From NCBI RefSeq assembly GCF_016618195.1, contig NZ_CP067099.1:1736001-1800000 (forward strand): a stretch of DNA of 64,000 nt. The letters are read 5' to 3'. Both the position numbers and the translations under genes were made by a program. This document shows, one piece after another, positions 1-10,494 of the stretch; the first letter of the stretch is position 1, and each line of letters starts with the position of its first letter. This stretch comes from Providencia manganoxydans. Its GTDB lineage: Bacteria > Pseudomonadota > Gammaproteobacteria > Enterobacterales > Enterobacteriaceae. The notes under the pieces were generated by a model. That model had not been told where the DNA came from and did no database searches. It was given only the letters and a program-made list of their open reading frames with translations.

Positions 1-63
1 CCAAGAAATATTGATGTGTTAATTAATAATAATTTTAATCATTAAGTTTTTTGAGGGGGTTAT

Positions 64-1368
64 ATGCCAGAAAAGTTATTGGCTCAATCACAATCAAACT
101 CTGCGCAACGTTTAATGTTAGCAAGGCAGTTACCTAATAAAACGGTGGCGTTGATCCTTGCTGGGGGGCGAGGAACACGCTTAAAAGCACTGACTAATAA
201 GCAACCTAAGCCATCATTATTTTTTGGTGGAAAATTTAGAATTATTGATTTTACATTATCAAATTGCATCAATTCAGGTATTTACCGCGTAGGGGTGTTA
301 ACACAGTATTATTCGCATTCATTGATCCAACATATTCAAAGGAGTTGGTCATTTCTGAATGATAAAGCCAATGAGTTTATTGATATTTTACCTGCTGAGC
401 AAAAGCAAGGGAATGATGGATGGTACCAAGGTACTGCTGATGCCATTTTTCAAAATTTAGATATCATTAGGCATTATCAAGCAAAATATATTTTGATTTT
501 AGCGGGGGATCATATCTATAAGATGGATTACTCGCAAATGTTGCTCGACCATGTCGAAAAAGGCAGCAAATGCACGGTGGCTTGTATTGAAGTACCGCGA
601 GATGAAGCTTCTGGATTTGGAATTATGGATATCGATGAAAACGAACGTATTATTCAATTTATCGAAAAACCAGAAAATCCACCATCGCTGCCTAGCAAAC
701 CTGATACTTCATTAGCCAGTATGGGAATTTATGTTTTTGATGCGCAATACCTATATCAATTACTGAAAGAAGAAAACATTCTTATAGAAACTCATCATGA
801 TTTTGGTAAAGATCTCATCCCAAAGGTAGTCGCACAAGGGGTTGCATGGGCACATCCATTTGCTCGTTCATGTGTCACATCTAATTTTAATGAAAAAATT
901 CAGCCATATTGGCGTGATGTCGGCACTATCGACTCTTATTGGAATGCGAATATTGATTTAGTGTCTGCTGCACCTGAACTAGATATGTATGACCATAATT
1001 GGTCAATTCGTACAGCAATGTACCCGCTACCCCCCGCTAAATTTATTCAAGGTAGTTCAGGAACACAAGGTATGGTCATTAACTCGCTAATTAACTCTGG
1101 TTGTATAATTGCGGATTCAATGATTACTAACTCAGTTATTTTTCAAGAAACAAATATTGATGCTTTTTGCCAAATTGATTCTTCAGTGTTACTCCCTAAG
1201 GTACGTGTAGGGCGTGCTTGCCGCTTAAAACGTTGCATTATTGATAAAGGTTGCCATGTGCCAAGTGGATTGGTGGTAGGCGAAAATAAAGAAGAGGATG
1301 AACAGCGTTTTTATTGTTCAGAGGGTGGAGTGGTACTGATTACGCAGGAAATGTTGGCACAGCTTTGA
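64..1368 (+). CDS. glgC: Glucose-1-phosphate adenylyltransferase (ADP-glucose pyrophosphorylase)
   Basis: Makes ADP-glucose from glucose-1-phosphate and ATP, the committed step of bacterial glycogen synthesis in the cytoplasm. The 434-aa product has the nucleotidyltransferase signature GGRGTRL at residues 34-40, followed by [15 protein letters not shown], and ends in a left-handed beta-helix-like region typical of GlgC (E. coli protein is about 431 aa). The ATG is preceded by a strong GAGGGGG ribosome site. In E. coli glgC sits inside glgBXCAP; here no glgA follows and the next gene is a tRNA on the other strand, so glgC is either the last gene of an operon that starts left of the window or a solitary gene. 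Family assignment is secure; the operon context is not visible. Confidence 0.96.
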   Translation: MPEKLLAQSQSNSAQRLMLARQLPNKTVALILAGGRGTRLKALTNKQPKPSLFFGGKFRIIDFTLSNCINSGIYRVGVLTQYYSHSLIQHIQRSWSFLNDKANEFIDILPAEQKQGNDGWYQGTADAIFQNLDIIRHYQAKYILILAGDHIYKMDYSQMLLDHVEKGSKCTVACIEVPRDEASGFGIMDIDENERIIQFIEKPENPPSLPSKPDTSLASMGIYVFDAQYLYQLLKEENILIETHHDFGKDLIPKVVAQGVAWAHPFARSCVTSNFNEKIQPYWRDVGTIDSYWNANIDLVSAAPELDMYDHNWSIRTAMYPLPPAKFIQGSSGTQGMVINSLINSGCIIADSMITNSVIFQETNIDAFCQIDSSVLLPKVRVGRACRLKRCIIDKGCHVPSGLVVGENKEEDEQRFYCSEGGVVLITQEMLAQL

Positions 1369-1685
1369 TGGTATAGAGGAATAAGATGGATAGGGAGAAA
1401 AGGGAAATGCATATCCTATCGACTTATTCTGAATTATTTCTCTCTGTTCGTACCATTTAGAAATGTATCGATTGCATTTAGTTGTATGATTTTTGTTTTT
1501 GCCACTGATATTTGTTGGCATGGGGGTATTGAGTACGAGTGAAATATACGATACCACCAATACTACCCCCAAAGATACGTTTATACCAGTATAGATTGGT
1601 TTAGCTAAGTTTAGTGCGATGCATTGCTGTGATTGGTTTTTTTGGAGGGTTTGTTTAGGTATGGATAGCTCTATTTAGTTGCTAA
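1369..1685. other. Intergenic, no gene seen
   Basis: About 320 AT-rich bases between glgC and the 3' end of the tRNA-Arg gene. I see no convincing reading frame, terminator or promoter. It is the side of the tRNA where integrating elements would lie, but no integrase is present. Confidence 0.5.
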
Positions 1686-1760
1686 TGGCGTCCCCTGCAG
1701 GAATCGAACCTACAACTAGCCCTTAGGAGGGGCTCGTTATATCCATTTAACTAAGGGGAC
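1686..1760 (-). tRNA. argW: tRNA-Arg, anticodon CCU
   Basis: The reverse complement starts GTCCCCTTAGTTAAATGGAT and ends with the T arm GGTTCGATTCC, a matching acceptor strand GGGGAC, and an encoded GCCA end. The anticodon loop reads CTCCTAA, giving anticodon CCU (reads AGG). In E. coli the equivalent gene argW lies beside the mlaA/fadL region and is a phage attachment site, so the location is syntenic. No integrase or duplicated tRNA end is visible here. The symbol is given by synteny. Confidence 0.95.
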
Positions 1761-2227
1761 TTTACCGCTAATGCCGCAGTGGTTGGCATTCTACTTCTGA
1801 CTTCCTGTTGAATCAAGTTGTTACGTGGAATTTCTTTTATCAGAAGCTGCAAAAAGAGCTTTTAGTTGTTTTTTTGCTCAAGTGATGTTTTGGTTGACTG
1901 GTTAGATAAATAAGTTGTATGTGATAATTGGATAAATGAGAATTATACGTGTAAATCATAGTAATACTTAAAATAGTGTGCATTATCACTATGAATCTTC
2001 TACATTTTTGTGTTTCTTGCCCGATAAAAAGTGATTCTTACCTGTTTAATCACATTTCTTATAATGATGGATGCCATAAATAAGGTATAGTTAACATTAT
2101 GGTTGCTTAGTTGTTCTTAGCACTCAAATTGATTAACAATTATATCTGTTTGGTTTTAATATAAACATATTAGCTTATAATTCGTAGAAAAGTGCCATGG
2201 CTGGTGGTGCAGGGGATGGAGAGTATT
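1761..2227. other. Intergenic between tRNA-Arg and mlaA
   Basis: About 470 AT-rich bases that must carry the promoters for the leftward tRNA and the rightward mlaA gene. I could not identify a protein-coding frame or a confident operator. Confidence 0.5.
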
Positions 2228-2980
2228 ATGAAGTTTCGCATGAGTGGCGTTCTTCTTGCGGGAGTTTTGCTTGTTGGATGTTCGAGTTCAATAAACCCTG
2301 AAACTCAGGAACGTTCGGATCCGCTTGAAGGTTTTAACCGAGCGATGTTCAATTTTAACTACAATGTGTTAGACCCATACGTTTTAAGGCCTGTTGCAGT
2401 GGCTTGGCGTGATTATGTACCGATGCCTGCACGTAATGGTTTAACCAACTTTTTTGTTAACCTTGAAGAACCAGCCAGTATGCTGAATAGCTTCCTACGA
2501 GGCGAAGTCAGCCAAGGTTTTAAACATTTTAATCGCTTTTTCCTCAATACCGTTTTCGGAGTGGGGGGGCTTATCGACGTAGCTTCAATGGCAAACCCTC
2601 AGTTAGCGAAAGAAGAACCTAAACGTTTTGGTAATACTCTAGGTTACTATGATGTTGGCTATGGCCCATACGTCGTGTTACCGGGCTACGGTAGCTTTAC
2701 GGTACGTGAAGAGGGGGGTAACTTAGTCGATGATCTATATCCGATGTTAAGTTATTTGACGTTCTGGATGTCAGCGGGTAAATGGGCGCTTGAAGGTATT
2801 GAAACCCGTTCACAATTACTCGATTCTGATGGTTTATTGAAGAACTCTTCAGATCCGTATTTGTTAATGAGGGAAGCCTATTTCCAACGTAATGATTTCT
2901 TATCGAGTGGTGGGGAATTAAAAGCGACGGTGAATCCTAATGCATCGGCAATCGAAGGTGATTTAGATTCTATTGATTAG
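2228..2980 (+). CDS. mlaA: Phospholipid-binding lipoprotein MlaA (VacJ)
   Basis: Outer-membrane lipoprotein of the Mla pathway, which removes phospholipids from the outer leaflet and passes them to periplasmic MlaC. The start at MKFRMSG is chosen because a GGAGAG site lies just upstream and it gives a short lipoprotein signal with lipobox LVGC-SSS (Cys near residue 18). An in-frame upstream ATG would lengthen the N-terminus without need. The mature part carries MlaA features such as DPLEGFNRAMFNFN near the N-terminus. At 250 aa it matches the E. coli protein length (251 aa). It is followed by an inverted repeat. Confidence 0.95.
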   Translation: MKFRMSGVLLAGVLLVGCSSSINPETQERSDPLEGFNRAMFNFNYNVLDPYVLRPVAVAWRDYVPMPARNGLTNFFVNLEEPASMLNSFLRGEVSQGFKHFNRFFLNTVFGVGGLIDVASMANPQLAKEEPKRFGNTLGYYDVGYGPYVVLPGYGSFTVREEGGNLVDDLYPMLSYLTFWMSAGKWALEGIETRSQLLDSDGLLKNSSDPYLLMREAYFQRNDFLSSGGELKATVNPNASAIEGDLDSID

Positions 2981-2996
2981 TCTATGTGATTAACGT

Positions 2997-3034
2997 TATC
3001 ACTCTCTTTTGTCATCAGACATTAGAGAGTGATA
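2997..3034. terminator. Inverted repeat after mlaA, possible terminator
   Basis: An 11-bp perfect stem (TATCACTCTCT with AGAGAGTGATA) around a 16-nt loop lies 17 bp after the mlaA stop. There is no T-run on either side, so it may be a weak or Rho-assisted terminator. It also separates mlaA from the small leftward gene that follows. Confidence 0.45.
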
Positions 3035-3040
3035 AAGATG

Positions 3041-3136
3041 TTATTCATTGCCTCGGTTTCCTCGAGAAGTTATTGCATCTACTAGTGCGATGACGCCTAA
3101 TACGCCAATAAAGCCAACAGTAAATAAAGTTCCCAT
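3041..3136 (-). CDS. Small hydrophobic peptide, 31 aa, probable single-pass membrane protein
   Basis: An unannotated-size reading frame: ATG, 31 codons, TAA. The product begins MGTLFTVGFIGVLGVIALVD, one hydrophobic helix of about 18 residues, then a short charged tail ending SRGNRGNE. A strong AGGAGA ribosome site sits 5 nt before the ATG. A helix plus a basic/acidic tail is the usual form of enterobacterial small membrane proteins, which often tune a transporter or envelope enzyme. I do not recognise the family and give no function. Transcription would run leftward from the gap before fadL and end near the inverted repeat at about 3030. Confidence 0.6.
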   Translation of the reverse strand: MGTLFTVGFIGVLGVIALVDAITSRGNRGNE

Positions 3137-3640
3137 ACTTTTCTCCTATGTGCTCATATCTGCCTCTTTATGATTAACGCTCGGCGTGTTAATGATGGCT
3201 TAACGTTAATGTGTTTTGCCCATACATCTATGCTGCCATGTTGAGCTATACAATAAACTTATTGTACATAGCGTTATGACAAGAACATGCAGGGTGTTGT
3301 GATGTTATGAAAAAGAATTGCAAAACTATTTACAACGAAATGGGTGTTTAAAAACAAATTGAAATAGTTTTACAGTGGTAGGCGTGGTGTAGGGACTGTT
3401 AACAGTTAATTTACAAGCCAGCCATAATTTAATTTATAGATTTATCTGGGCAGATGTCAAGTGCAACTCAGGCGAGAACTGCGTTTTCAAGGCTTTTTAC
3501 GTAGTAGTAGGTAGGATATTTTGCTACCTTGATGATGATAATGTGCTTTCAATGTAGAAAATCAGGTTAATGCCAGTGATTTATAACTTAAAAATGAAGT
3601 TTTACAGATAGAAAAAGGTTTATTTGTATTTGGGAGAAAT
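3137..3640. other. Intergenic upstream of the small membrane peptide
   Basis: About 500 bases between the 31-aa gene and the terminator of fadL. It should hold the promoter of the small gene. I see no other convincing gene; one 14-codon frame near 3307 lacks a ribosome site. Confidence 0.45.
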
Positions 3641-3667
3641 AATAACAGGGGGGATGCCCCTGTTATT
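3641..3667 (-). terminator. fadL terminator
   Basis: Stem AATAACAGGGG / CCCCTGTTATT with a 5-nt loop, lying 18 bp past the fadL stop. Read leftward it is followed by an A/T-rich ATTTCT stretch. Confidence 0.7.
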
Positions 3668-3684
3668 TATGAGGTTCATATCAA

Positions 3685-5010
3685 TTAAAATGTATAGTTG
3701 AAGTTTACGCCATACAGCCAAGCTGAACCTTCAGATTTAAACTCGTAGGCTGGCAGTGGCACAGCTGCGCTCTCGCTGAGTTTTTCGGAGATATTCACTT
3801 TCTTGCCATACATATAAGAGATACCAAGGTCAACGGAGGCGTTTTCATTAAATGCATAGGTTGTACCCGCACTTAACCAGTAGCGATCTTGGTCAGGAAT
3901 AGAAATTGAGCGATATTTAGTTGGTACAGGGCTTTCATCGTAGGCAATACCGGTACGGAATGTCCAATTATCATCATAGAAGTAGGTGGTACCTAAAGCA
4001 AAGCGCCATGCATCTTTAAAGTTTTCTGCTTTGTGGAATAATAGTTCATTATCACTACTACGGTATGCGGTAAGATCTTTAAATTCACTCCATCCCGTGT
4101 AGGCAACGCTATAGTGTAATGCCCACTTTGGTGCAACTTTATGGTAACCAGAGAACTCCCAAATATCAGGTAAGTTCAGATCAAGTTTCCCTTTGATTTT
4201 CTCACCACCAGTTCCCACAAGGCCACCTGGTAGAGGCCCGCCATTTGGTAAACTAGTTGGTAAATCGTTTGAGTATTTACCATCTTCAAATTTGACCTTA
4301 ACCTTTGAACGATAAGTCAAACTAAAGCGGTTATCAGGGTTTAATTCATAGAGGATCCCTGCGTTCCAGCCATAGCCCCAATCGTCACCCGTTAATTTAG
4401 CCATAGTGGTACTAGGCGACATGGGCAATGGGCTGATTATACTCAAATCCCCCGCATGACGTGTAATTTCTGCATCTGCATAAACAGCATCAACACCTAA
4501 ACCAAAACTAAAGTTATCATTTAAGCGGTAAGCACCACTTAAGTTTAAATTCACGGTTTTTAGGTCAGTTTTACCGCCGATAGGGCCTGCGGCATAGTTT
4601 TTGTTGAAATCAGTTGCGAGCCCAAAGTTTGTCGTCATTGAGGTACCCACTGCCCATTTATCATTAATAGGGAAAATAAAGTGAGCATTAGGTACTACCG
4701 CACTTGGTGCGATATCATTCGCATTTAAATTACTACCGAGTGGGGAGGCTCCACGGCCTTTAATATCAACACTCGGATCAATATACACCGCACCAACTGA
4801 AAGAGCAGGACGATCAAATAACATCATCGCTGCTGGGTTACGACTACCTTCACTTGCGTTATCGCCGATTGCACCTGCCCCAGAAAATGCACGTCCTAGC
4901 GCAGATGTGGAATATTCATTAAGCAAAAAACCAGCGGCTCCAGCGTTAGATGAAATCATTGCCACTGCTATTGCCAAAGCTGATCGAGTAAATAGGTTTT
5001 TCTGGCTCAT
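3685..5010 (-). CDS. fadL: Long-chain fatty acid outer-membrane transporter FadL
   Basis: Beta-barrel porin that takes long-chain fatty acids across the outer membrane to feed beta-oxidation. The 441-aa product has a signal peptide ([19 protein letters not shown]), then the conserved FadL start of the mature protein ([21 protein letters not shown]) with the NPAAM motif, repeating amphipathic strands, and a C-terminal aromatic residue (NFNYTF) typical of outer-membrane barrels. The ATG at MSQKN is preferred over an in-frame TTG two codons upstream because AGAGGG lies 9 nt before it. A FadR operator candidate sits about 110 bp upstream, which fits fatty-acid control. Length matches E. coli FadL (about 446 aa with signal). 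Confidence 0.96.
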   Translation of the reverse strand: MSQKNLFTRSALAIAVAMISSNAGAAGFLLNEYSTSALGRAFSGAGAIGDNASEGSRNPAAMMLFDRPALSVGAVYIDPSVDIKGRGASPLGSNLNANDIAPSAVVPNAHFIFPINDKWAVGTSMTTNFGLATDFNKNYAAGPIGGKTDLKTVNLNLSGAYRLNDNFSFGLGVDAVYADAEITRHAGDLSIISPLPMSPSTTMAKLTGDDWGYGWNAGILYELNPDNRFSLTYRSKVKVKFEDGKYSNDLPTSLPNGGPLPGGLVGTGGEKIKGKLDLNLPDIWEFSGYHKVAPKWALHYSVAYTGWSEFKDLTAYRSSDNELLFHKAENFKDAWRFALGTTYFYDDNWTFRTGIAYDESPVPTKYRSISIPDQDRYWLSAGTTYAFNENASVDLGISYMYGKKVNISEKLSESAAVPLPAYEFKSEGSAWLYGVNFNYTF

Positions 5011-5361
5011 GACCAAAACCCTCTTGTTTATTATTTATATTAGGCGACTTCTATCGCAAGAAGCGCAGAATTGTAGGGTCGCTTGCCTTTATGACAAATC
5101 AGACCAGTTACTAGAGTATAGGTCTGACCACCTTATGTGTTGCAAGTATGTTTTACAATTATCTCTGAATTGTTTTCAAAATTGCGATGTGTTTAACAAA
5201 ATTGCAACATTGAATGGTGCCAATTTTACTTATAGCTGTAATTTATGGGGTTAGATCAAACTTATAGCAGATAGTCGGTGATAGCTTTGGTATACACTGG
5301 TTTTTCGCTGTTTTTCGGCGTTATGATAGCAGCTTAACAGTTTGTTGATTTGGAGAATAAA
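5011..5361. other. Divergent regulatory gap between fadL and yfcZ
   Basis: This 351-bp gap carries promoters for leftward fadL and rightward yfcZ. The only distinct signal I can name is the FadR-like site at 5117-5133. Confidence 0.5.
5117..5133. promoter_or_regulatory. Candidate FadR operator for fadL
   Basis: TATAGGTCTGACCACCT carries the core GGTC-N-GACC of the known FadR consensus (AACTGGTCNGACCNGTT). It lies about 110 bp upstream of the fadL start. FadR is known to repress fadL in E. coli. Confidence 0.7.
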
Positions 5362-5658
5362 ATGACTGATGCGATTAAGCGCTGTAGCGCAGAAGAGACA
5401 GCTGCTTGCTGTTGTGTGGATGTGGGCACAATCTTAGATAACAAAGATTGTACTGCATCATATCAGCATGTTTTCGCAAGCCAAGCAGAAGCGGAAGCCA
5501 TGTTGAAACAGTTAACAGAAAAAGCTAAATCAGTTGAATCAGACCCTTGTATCATCAAACATTCGATAGCGAATGTTGAGGGCGGTGTTGAGCTATCAGC
5601 AGATTTCACATTTAGCTGTGAAGCAGAAAGTCTGATTTTTCAATTGGGCCTGCGCTAA
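5362..5658 (+). CDS. yfcZ: YfcZ/YiiS family protein of unknown function
   Basis: A 98-aa cytoplasmic protein matching the enterobacterial YfcZ family in sequence and in position between fadL and fadI. Recognisable blocks are the Cys-rich SAEETAACCCVDVGTI near the N-terminus, DCTASYQHVFAS in the middle, and the ending FSCEAESLIFQLGLR. The ATG follows TGGAG by 7 nt; an in-frame TTG inside the ribosome site is rejected. The function of the family is not established. The conserved cysteines could bind metal or take part in redox chemistry, which is only a suggestion. Confidence 0.93.
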   Translation: MTDAIKRCSAEETAACCCVDVGTILDNKDCTASYQHVFASQAEAEAMLKQLTEKAKSVESDPCIIKHSIANVEGGVELSADFTFSCEAESLIFQLGLR

Positions 5659-6002
5659 TCAATCAACTGATTAACTATTTGCGACCTTCGCTGTTGATTT
5701 ATTGCACAATAGTGAAGGTTTCTTTATTTTCTTGCAATATCTATTTCCTACCTTAATTGTTCCAATCTTTCATTGATACTCATTAAGTTGTGTGCAAGCT
5801 CGCATTTTCTCAATATCACGGTTTTCTGAATGTAACCTTTATGTTAACAATAATAACAGGTCAGACCTCTTGGGGTTCAACAGTTGTGAAAGTATCGCTA
5901 TTAAATTAGGTTTTTAGGTGCATATCTATTTATTACACCTAAATGTAAACAACGACGATATCTGTAGGGTCTATAAGCTAGAAAATTTTAGCGGGAGCTA
6001 CC
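5659..6002. other. Intergenic before fadI
   Basis: A 344-bp gap holding the fadIJ promoter and a near-consensus FadR operator at 5855-5871. No coding frame is supported. Confidence 0.55.
5855..5871. promoter_or_regulatory. Candidate FadR operator for fadIJ
   Basis: AACAGGTCAGACCTCTT matches the FadR consensus AACTGGTCNGACCNGTT at 14 of the 15 defined positions or very nearly so, with the GGTC-N-GACC core intact. It lies about 130 bp before fadI. Repression of fadIJ by FadR is established in E. coli. Confidence 0.8.
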
Positions 6003-7322
6003 ATGAATCAAACTTCCCATCATGGCGAAAGTAATTATTCAGCAAAAGAAAGGATCGCGATTGTGAGTGGTCTACGTCTACCTTTTGCTAAACAAGCGAC
6101 AGCATACCAAGGGGTTGCCGCGGTTGATTTGGGAAAAGCGGTGGTTGCTGAATTACTCAACCGAAGTGGTATTGAGAAAGAGTTGATTGAGCAGTTGGTA
6201 TTTGGGCAAGTTGTGCAAATGCCTGCTGCTCCAAATATTGCAAGGGAGATTGTGCTCGGGACGGGTATGAGTGTTTCAACGGATGCTTATAGCGTTTCAC
6301 GAGCCTGTGCAACCAGTTTTCAAGCAATGGCTAATATTGCTGAAAGTATGATGGCTGGCCATATCTCCGTTGGTATTGCCGGTGGCGCCGATTCCTCTTC
6401 AGTTTTACCAATTGGCGTATCCAAAAAATTAGCTGCAACACTACTTTCTTTGAGTAAAGCTAAATCGTTAGGCCAAAAATTATCCCTTATCGCGAAATTA
6501 CGTTTAAAGGATTTGTTACCCGTTGCACCAGCAGTCGCGGAGTATTCTACAGGGTTACGTATGGGGGATACCGCTGAACAAATGGCTAAAAGCTACCATA
6601 TTAGCCGTGAACAACAGGATGAGTTGGCTCATCGTTCACATTTGCTGGCGGCGAAAGCATGGGAAAGTGGTGTATTAGAGCAAGAGGTGATGACCGCTTA
6701 TATGCCACCTTTCAAACAAGCGTTTACTCAAGATAATAATATTCGTACAAACTCAGTTTTATCTTCTTATGCAAAATTAAAGCCTGCATTTGACCGTAAA
6801 CATGGTTCTGTTACCGCGGCGAATAGTACTCCATTAACGGATGGCGCGGCTGCTGTTCTAATGATGACAGAGTCGCGAGCAAAAGCATTAGGTTATACAC
6901 CATTAGGTTATATTCGTAGCTTTGCTTTTTCTGCGATTGATGTTTGGCAAGATATGTTACTAGGACCATCTTATGCAACGCCGATTGCACTGAAACGTGC
7001 AGGGCTGACATTGCAAGATCTCACCTTAATTGATATGCATGAAGCATTTGCAGCTCAGACGCTGGCAAATCTTAAATTATTCTCAAGTCGCCAATTTGCA
7101 CAAGAAAAATTAGGATTAACCAAAGAAATTGGTGAAGTGGACATGGATAAATTTAATGTTTTGGGTGGTTCTATTGCTTATGGACACCCTTTTGCTGCGA
7201 CAGGTGCTCGTATGGTAACGCAAACACTTCATGAACTTCGCCGGCGTGGCGGTGGGTTTGGCCTAACAACTGCATGTGCAGCGGGTGGCTTAGGTGCAGC
7301 AATGATTTTGGAGGTGGAATAA
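6003..7322 (+). CDS. fadI: 3-ketoacyl-CoA thiolase FadI
   Basis: Thiolase of the beta-oxidation complex: cleaves 3-ketoacyl-CoA with CoA into acetyl-CoA and a shortened acyl-CoA. At 439 aa it matches E. coli FadI (436). The nucleophilic Cys is in [10 protein letters not shown] (Cys102), the catalytic His in [16 protein letters not shown], and the second Cys in [13 protein letters not shown] near the C-terminus. GGGAG lies 7 nt before the ATG. The stop overlaps the fadJ start (TAATG), so both subunits are translated together. FadI with FadJ forms the alternative, largely anaerobic, beta-oxidation complex. A FadR operator lies upstream. Confidence 0.97.
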   Translation: MNQTSHHGESNYSAKERIAIVSGLRLPFAKQATAYQGVAAVDLGKAVVAELLNRSGIEKELIEQLVFGQVVQMPAAPNIAREIVLGTGMSVSTDAYSVSRACATSFQAMANIAESMMAGHISVGIAGGADSSSVLPIGVSKKLAATLLSLSKAKSLGQKLSLIAKLRLKDLLPVAPAVAEYSTGLRMGDTAEQMAKSYHISREQQDELAHRSHLLAAKAWESGVLEQEVMTAYMPPFKQAFTQDNNIRTNSVLSSYAKLKPAFDRKHGSVTAANSTPLTDGAAAVLMMTESRAKALGYTPLGYIRSFAFSAIDVWQDMLLGPSYATPIALKRAGLTLQDLTLIDMHEAFAAQTLANLKLFSSRQFAQEKLGLTKEIGEVDMDKFNVLGGSIAYGHPFAATGARMVTQTLHELRRRGGGFGLTTACAAGGLGAAMILEVE

Positions 7323-9502
7323 TGACTGATTATTCTCCGCGAGAAATGCAAGGTGAAATCGCTAAGGGGGCATTTCGTCTTGAAGTTCATTCGCAAACTG
7401 TAGGGGTGATTTATATTGATGTCCCTAACGAAAAAGTGAACACCTTAAAGGCTGAATTTGCCCAGCAATTCCTTTCCATATTACAGCAGGCACAATCAAC
7501 ATCAGGCTTGAAAGGGCTGGTGATCACCTCTGGGAAGAAAGACAGCTTTATTGCTGGTGCTGATATTAGCATGATTGCTAATTGCACGAGTAAAGAAGAA
7601 GCCAGTGAACTTTCAAGAGAAGGTCATATTTTATTTGATAAATTAGAAAATTATCCATTGCCTATCATTGCTGCTATTCATGGGGCTTGCTTAGGAGGGG
7701 GCTTAGAGCTGGCATTAGCTTGCCACGCACGCGTTTGCTCGAATGATGATAAAACACGACTAGGTCTACCTGAAGTACAACTTGGGTTACTTCCAGGATC
7801 TGGTGGAACACAGCGGTTACCTAAATTAGTGGGTATTCCTAGTGCATTAGATATGATGCTGACAGGTAAGCAGTTACGCGCTAAGCAAGCTCAAAAAATC
7901 GGACTAGTGGATGATGTCGTACCTGAAACTATTTTGCTGGATGTTGCTATTCAAATGGCAAAGAAAGGTAAAATTCAGCGAGCTCCTATCCATTGGCAGC
8001 AAAGGTTGTTAAGCAGTAGATTATTACGCAATAAAGTATTTTCAACGGCTAAACAGACGGTGATGCGTAAAACCAAAGGGCACTATCCAGCACCTGAGAA
8101 GATAATTCAAGTTGTGAGAACAGGGGTCGAAAAAGGGGCTAAAGCGGGATATGATGCGGAAGCAAAAGCCTTTGGTGAGCTAGTGATGACTCCACAATCG
8201 GCAGCATTGCGCAGCCTCTTTTTTGCGACAACTTCATTAAAAAATGAAACGGGTTCAGCAGCGGTTCCTGCTAAATTTAAACAGATAGGTGTGTTAGGTG
8301 GTGGTTTGATGGGCGGAGGGATCGCTTATGTTACTGCAATGCGAGGTGATCTTGCTGTTCGTATCAAAGACATTAATGAGAGCGGTGTAGCGCAAGCACT
8401 GCGTTATAGCTGGGATCGGCTAACTCAGCGCGTGAATAAAAGGCGAATGCCTGCTCGTGAACGTGATGCAGTCATGGCGAAAATATCAGGTACTCTTGAT
8501 TATCAAGGTTTTGAGCATACTGATATCGTTGTTGAGGCGGTATTTGAAGATCTCGCATTAAAGCAAAAAATGGTTGCGGAGATCCAAGATGTGACTAAAG
8601 GCCATGCTATTTTTGCTTCAAATACATCATCATTACCTATTAATCAGATTGCAGAAAAAGCCAAACACCCCGAAAAAGTGATTGGATTACATTATTTTAG
8701 CCCTGTAGATAAAATGCCTTTAGTGGAGGTGATCCCTCATCAGCAGACAGATGCTCAAACTATTGCAACGGCGGTCGCTTTAGCTAAAAAGCAGGGTAAA
8801 ACAGCAATAGTCGTTGGTGATGACGCGGGGTTCTATGTTAACCGCATTTTAGCGCCTTATCTATGTGAAGCGGCTGAGTGTTTAATGCATGGCGAGTCAA
8901 TTGAACATATTGATAGCGCGTTAGTCGATTTTGGGTTTCCTGTAGGGCCATTCAATCTGTTAGACGAAGTGGGTATTGATGTAGGGACAAAAATTCTTCC
9001 TATACTCGTCGAGCGTTTTGGAGAGCGTTTTATGGCTCCTGAACTTTTAGATAAAGTGAATAAAGATGGTCGTAAAGGTAAGAAAAATGGTAAAGGTTTT
9101 TATTTGTATGAGCATCAAGCGTCATCTAAGTTATTCTTTTGGAAAAAGGCTCATAAGCGCCAAGTTGATAAGAGCCTTTATTCATTAGTGGGTATTCATC
9201 CACAAAATCATTTAAGCAAAATTGATATTGCAGAACGTTGTGTGCTGTTAATGTTGAATGAAGCGGTACGATGTTTAGATGAAAAAATTATTCAAAATGC
9301 ACGTGATGGAGATATCGGTGCTGTATTTGGAATTGGCTTTCCGCCATTCTTTGGTGGTCCTTTCCGCTATATGGATAGCTTGGGTATTCAAAAAACAGTT
9401 GATACGATGAATAACTTAGCTGAAAAATATGATGAAAAATTCAGACCTTGCGATCGATTGTGTCAAATGGCACAAAATAATGAGCAATTCTTCTCTGAGT
9501 AG
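7322..9502 (+). CDS. fadJ: Multifunctional fatty-acid oxidation subunit FadJ (enoyl-CoA hydratase / 3-hydroxyacyl-CoA dehydrogenase)
   Basis: The 726-aa protein joins an N-terminal crotonase domain (oxyanion-hole segments GADISMI and [18 protein letters not shown]; catalytic-region [19 protein letters not shown]) to a C-terminal 3-hydroxyacyl-CoA dehydrogenase with an NAD-binding loop [13 protein letters not shown] and the [14 protein letters not shown] block. It hydrates enoyl-CoA and oxidises the 3-hydroxyacyl-CoA, handing the product to FadI. The ATG overlaps the fadI stop by one base; a longer in-frame extension into fadI is rejected. E. coli FadJ is 714 aa. A good terminator follows. Confidence 0.97.
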   Translation: MTDYSPREMQGEIAKGAFRLEVHSQTVGVIYIDVPNEKVNTLKAEFAQQFLSILQQAQSTSGLKGLVITSGKKDSFIAGADISMIANCTSKEEASELSREGHILFDKLENYPLPIIAAIHGACLGGGLELALACHARVCSNDDKTRLGLPEVQLGLLPGSGGTQRLPKLVGIPSALDMMLTGKQLRAKQAQKIGLVDDVVPETILLDVAIQMAKKGKIQRAPIHWQQRLLSSRLLRNKVFSTAKQTVMRKTKGHYPAPEKIIQVVRTGVEKGAKAGYDAEAKAFGELVMTPQSAALRSLFFATTSLKNETGSAAVPAKFKQIGVLGGGLMGGGIAYVTAMRGDLAVRIKDINESGVAQALRYSWDRLTQRVNKRRMPARERDAVMAKISGTLDYQGFEHTDIVVEAVFEDLALKQKMVAEIQDVTKGHAIFASNTSSLPINQIAEKAKHPEKVIGLHYFSPVDKMPLVEVIPHQQTDAQTIATAVALAKKQGKTAIVVGDDAGFYVNRILAPYLCEAAECLMHGESIEHIDSALVDFGFPVGPFNLLDEVGIDVGTKILPILVERFGERFMAPELLDKVNKDGRKGKKNGKGFYLYEHQASSKLFFWKKAHKRQVDKSLYSLVGIHPQNHLSKIDIAERCVLLMLNEAVRCLDEKIIQNARDGDIGAVFGIGFPPFFGGPFRYMDSLGIQKTVDTMNNLAEKYDEKFRPCDRLCQMAQNNEQFFSE

Positions 9503-9970
9503 AACATTGAATAGCGAAGAAAGGATAATGATCTAGGTGTAGTGAGTCAGGCTAGGATCAAATAAATAGAGTGCTAACCTGATAAAAAACCTGATGAATT
9601 TGCTTGTTATAGCAAACATCGGGTTTTTTTATGGTTAATTGTCGGGGAAATGAAAGCATCACAAAGTAGGTAAGATAGGATAAACAGTAACGTTAAGTTG
9701 ACTGCAAAATCTAGATATATTTCAGACAAACTAAAAACAAAAAAACTACTTAAGTCATTTTATTTTTAAATGGTTTGATGCAGAATCACACATTCGGTGT
9801 GGTTAATGCTGATTTTTGCAACAATTGTGTTTTCAATAATTTGAAGCTTAGTTAGGTTGTTTTGCGTGAATGAATAATGCTTCAATAGAATATTATCATT
9901 TGATATATAAAGGTATTTTAATAAATAAGGTTAGCGAGTCTGGTGACTTAGTTAACCCAAATGGTGGATT
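9503..9970. other. Intergenic between fadJ and sixA
   Basis: Holds the fadJ terminator (9584-9630) and, in the last 340 bases, presumably the sixA promoter. No other gene is supported. Confidence 0.5.
9584..9630 (+). terminator. fadIJ terminator
   Basis: Stem AAAAAACCTGATG / CATCGGGTTTTTT (one G-T pair) with a run of seven T at the 3' side, a typical intrinsic terminator about 80 bp past fadJ. The loop contains a second small GC pair. Confidence 0.85.
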
Positions 9971-10456
9971 ATGCAAGTTTATATTATGCGTCATGGTGAC
10001 GCGGCATTACAGGCTGCCAGTGATGCAGCGAGAGCGTTAACGCAAAAGGGAAGCGATGACTCAGCATTGATGGCTCAGTGGTTGAATAAACGTAACCCAG
10101 CAATTGATAATGTACTTGTCAGTCCTTATTTGCGGGCGCAACAAACGCTACAGGTGGTTAGGGAAAATTTAAGTCTTCCTATGCAGGCAGAAGTAATGGA
10201 GATGTTGACCCCGGGGGGAAATGCCACATTTGTAGCTGATCATATTCGTGATCTCGCAGTGATGGGAGCAAATGCAGTATTAGTCGTTTCTCATTTGCCA
10301 TTAGTTGGTTATTTAGTTTCTGAGTTGTGTCCACATGAGGCACCACCTATGTTTATTACTTCCTCAATCGCTTGTATTGAAATCGATGTGGGGCACCATA
10401 AAGCTCATTTAGACTGGATGCTTAGTCCATCACAATTATTCTCAATGAACCAATAG
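9971..10456 (+). CDS. sixA: Phosphohistidine phosphatase SixA
   Basis: Small histidine phosphatase of 161 aa (same as E. coli). The RHG triad is at residues 7-9 in MQVYIMRHGDA, and the second catalytic His lies in VVSHLPLVGYL. SixA removes phosphate from histidines of HPt domains (ArcB) and of the nitrogen phosphotransferase protein NPr. Position after fadJ on the same strand matches E. coli. A long gap with a terminator separates it from fadIJ, so it is likely transcribed alone. Confidence 0.95.
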   Translation: MQVYIMRHGDAALQAASDAARALTQKGSDDSALMAQWLNKRNPAIDNVLVSPYLRAQQTLQVVRENLSLPMQAEVMEMLTPGGNATFVADHIRDLAVMGANAVLVVSHLPLVGYLVSELCPHEAPPMFITSSIACIEIDVGHHKAHLDWMLSPSQLFSMNQ

Positions 10457-10461
10457 TTAAC

Positions 10462-10478
10462 TAGCCCCTAAGGGGCTA
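10462..10478. terminator. Shared hairpin between convergent sixA and smrB
   Basis: TAGCCCCTAAGGGGCTA forms a compact GC-rich hairpin between the two convergent stop codons and could end both transcripts. The T-runs are weak. Confidence 0.5.
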
Positions 10479-10494
10479 CTTTAAGTTAACGGAT

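Noticed and set aside
1369..1760. Prophage or island inserted at tRNA-Arg
   Set aside because: No integrase, no duplicated tRNA 3' end and no phage genes on either side.
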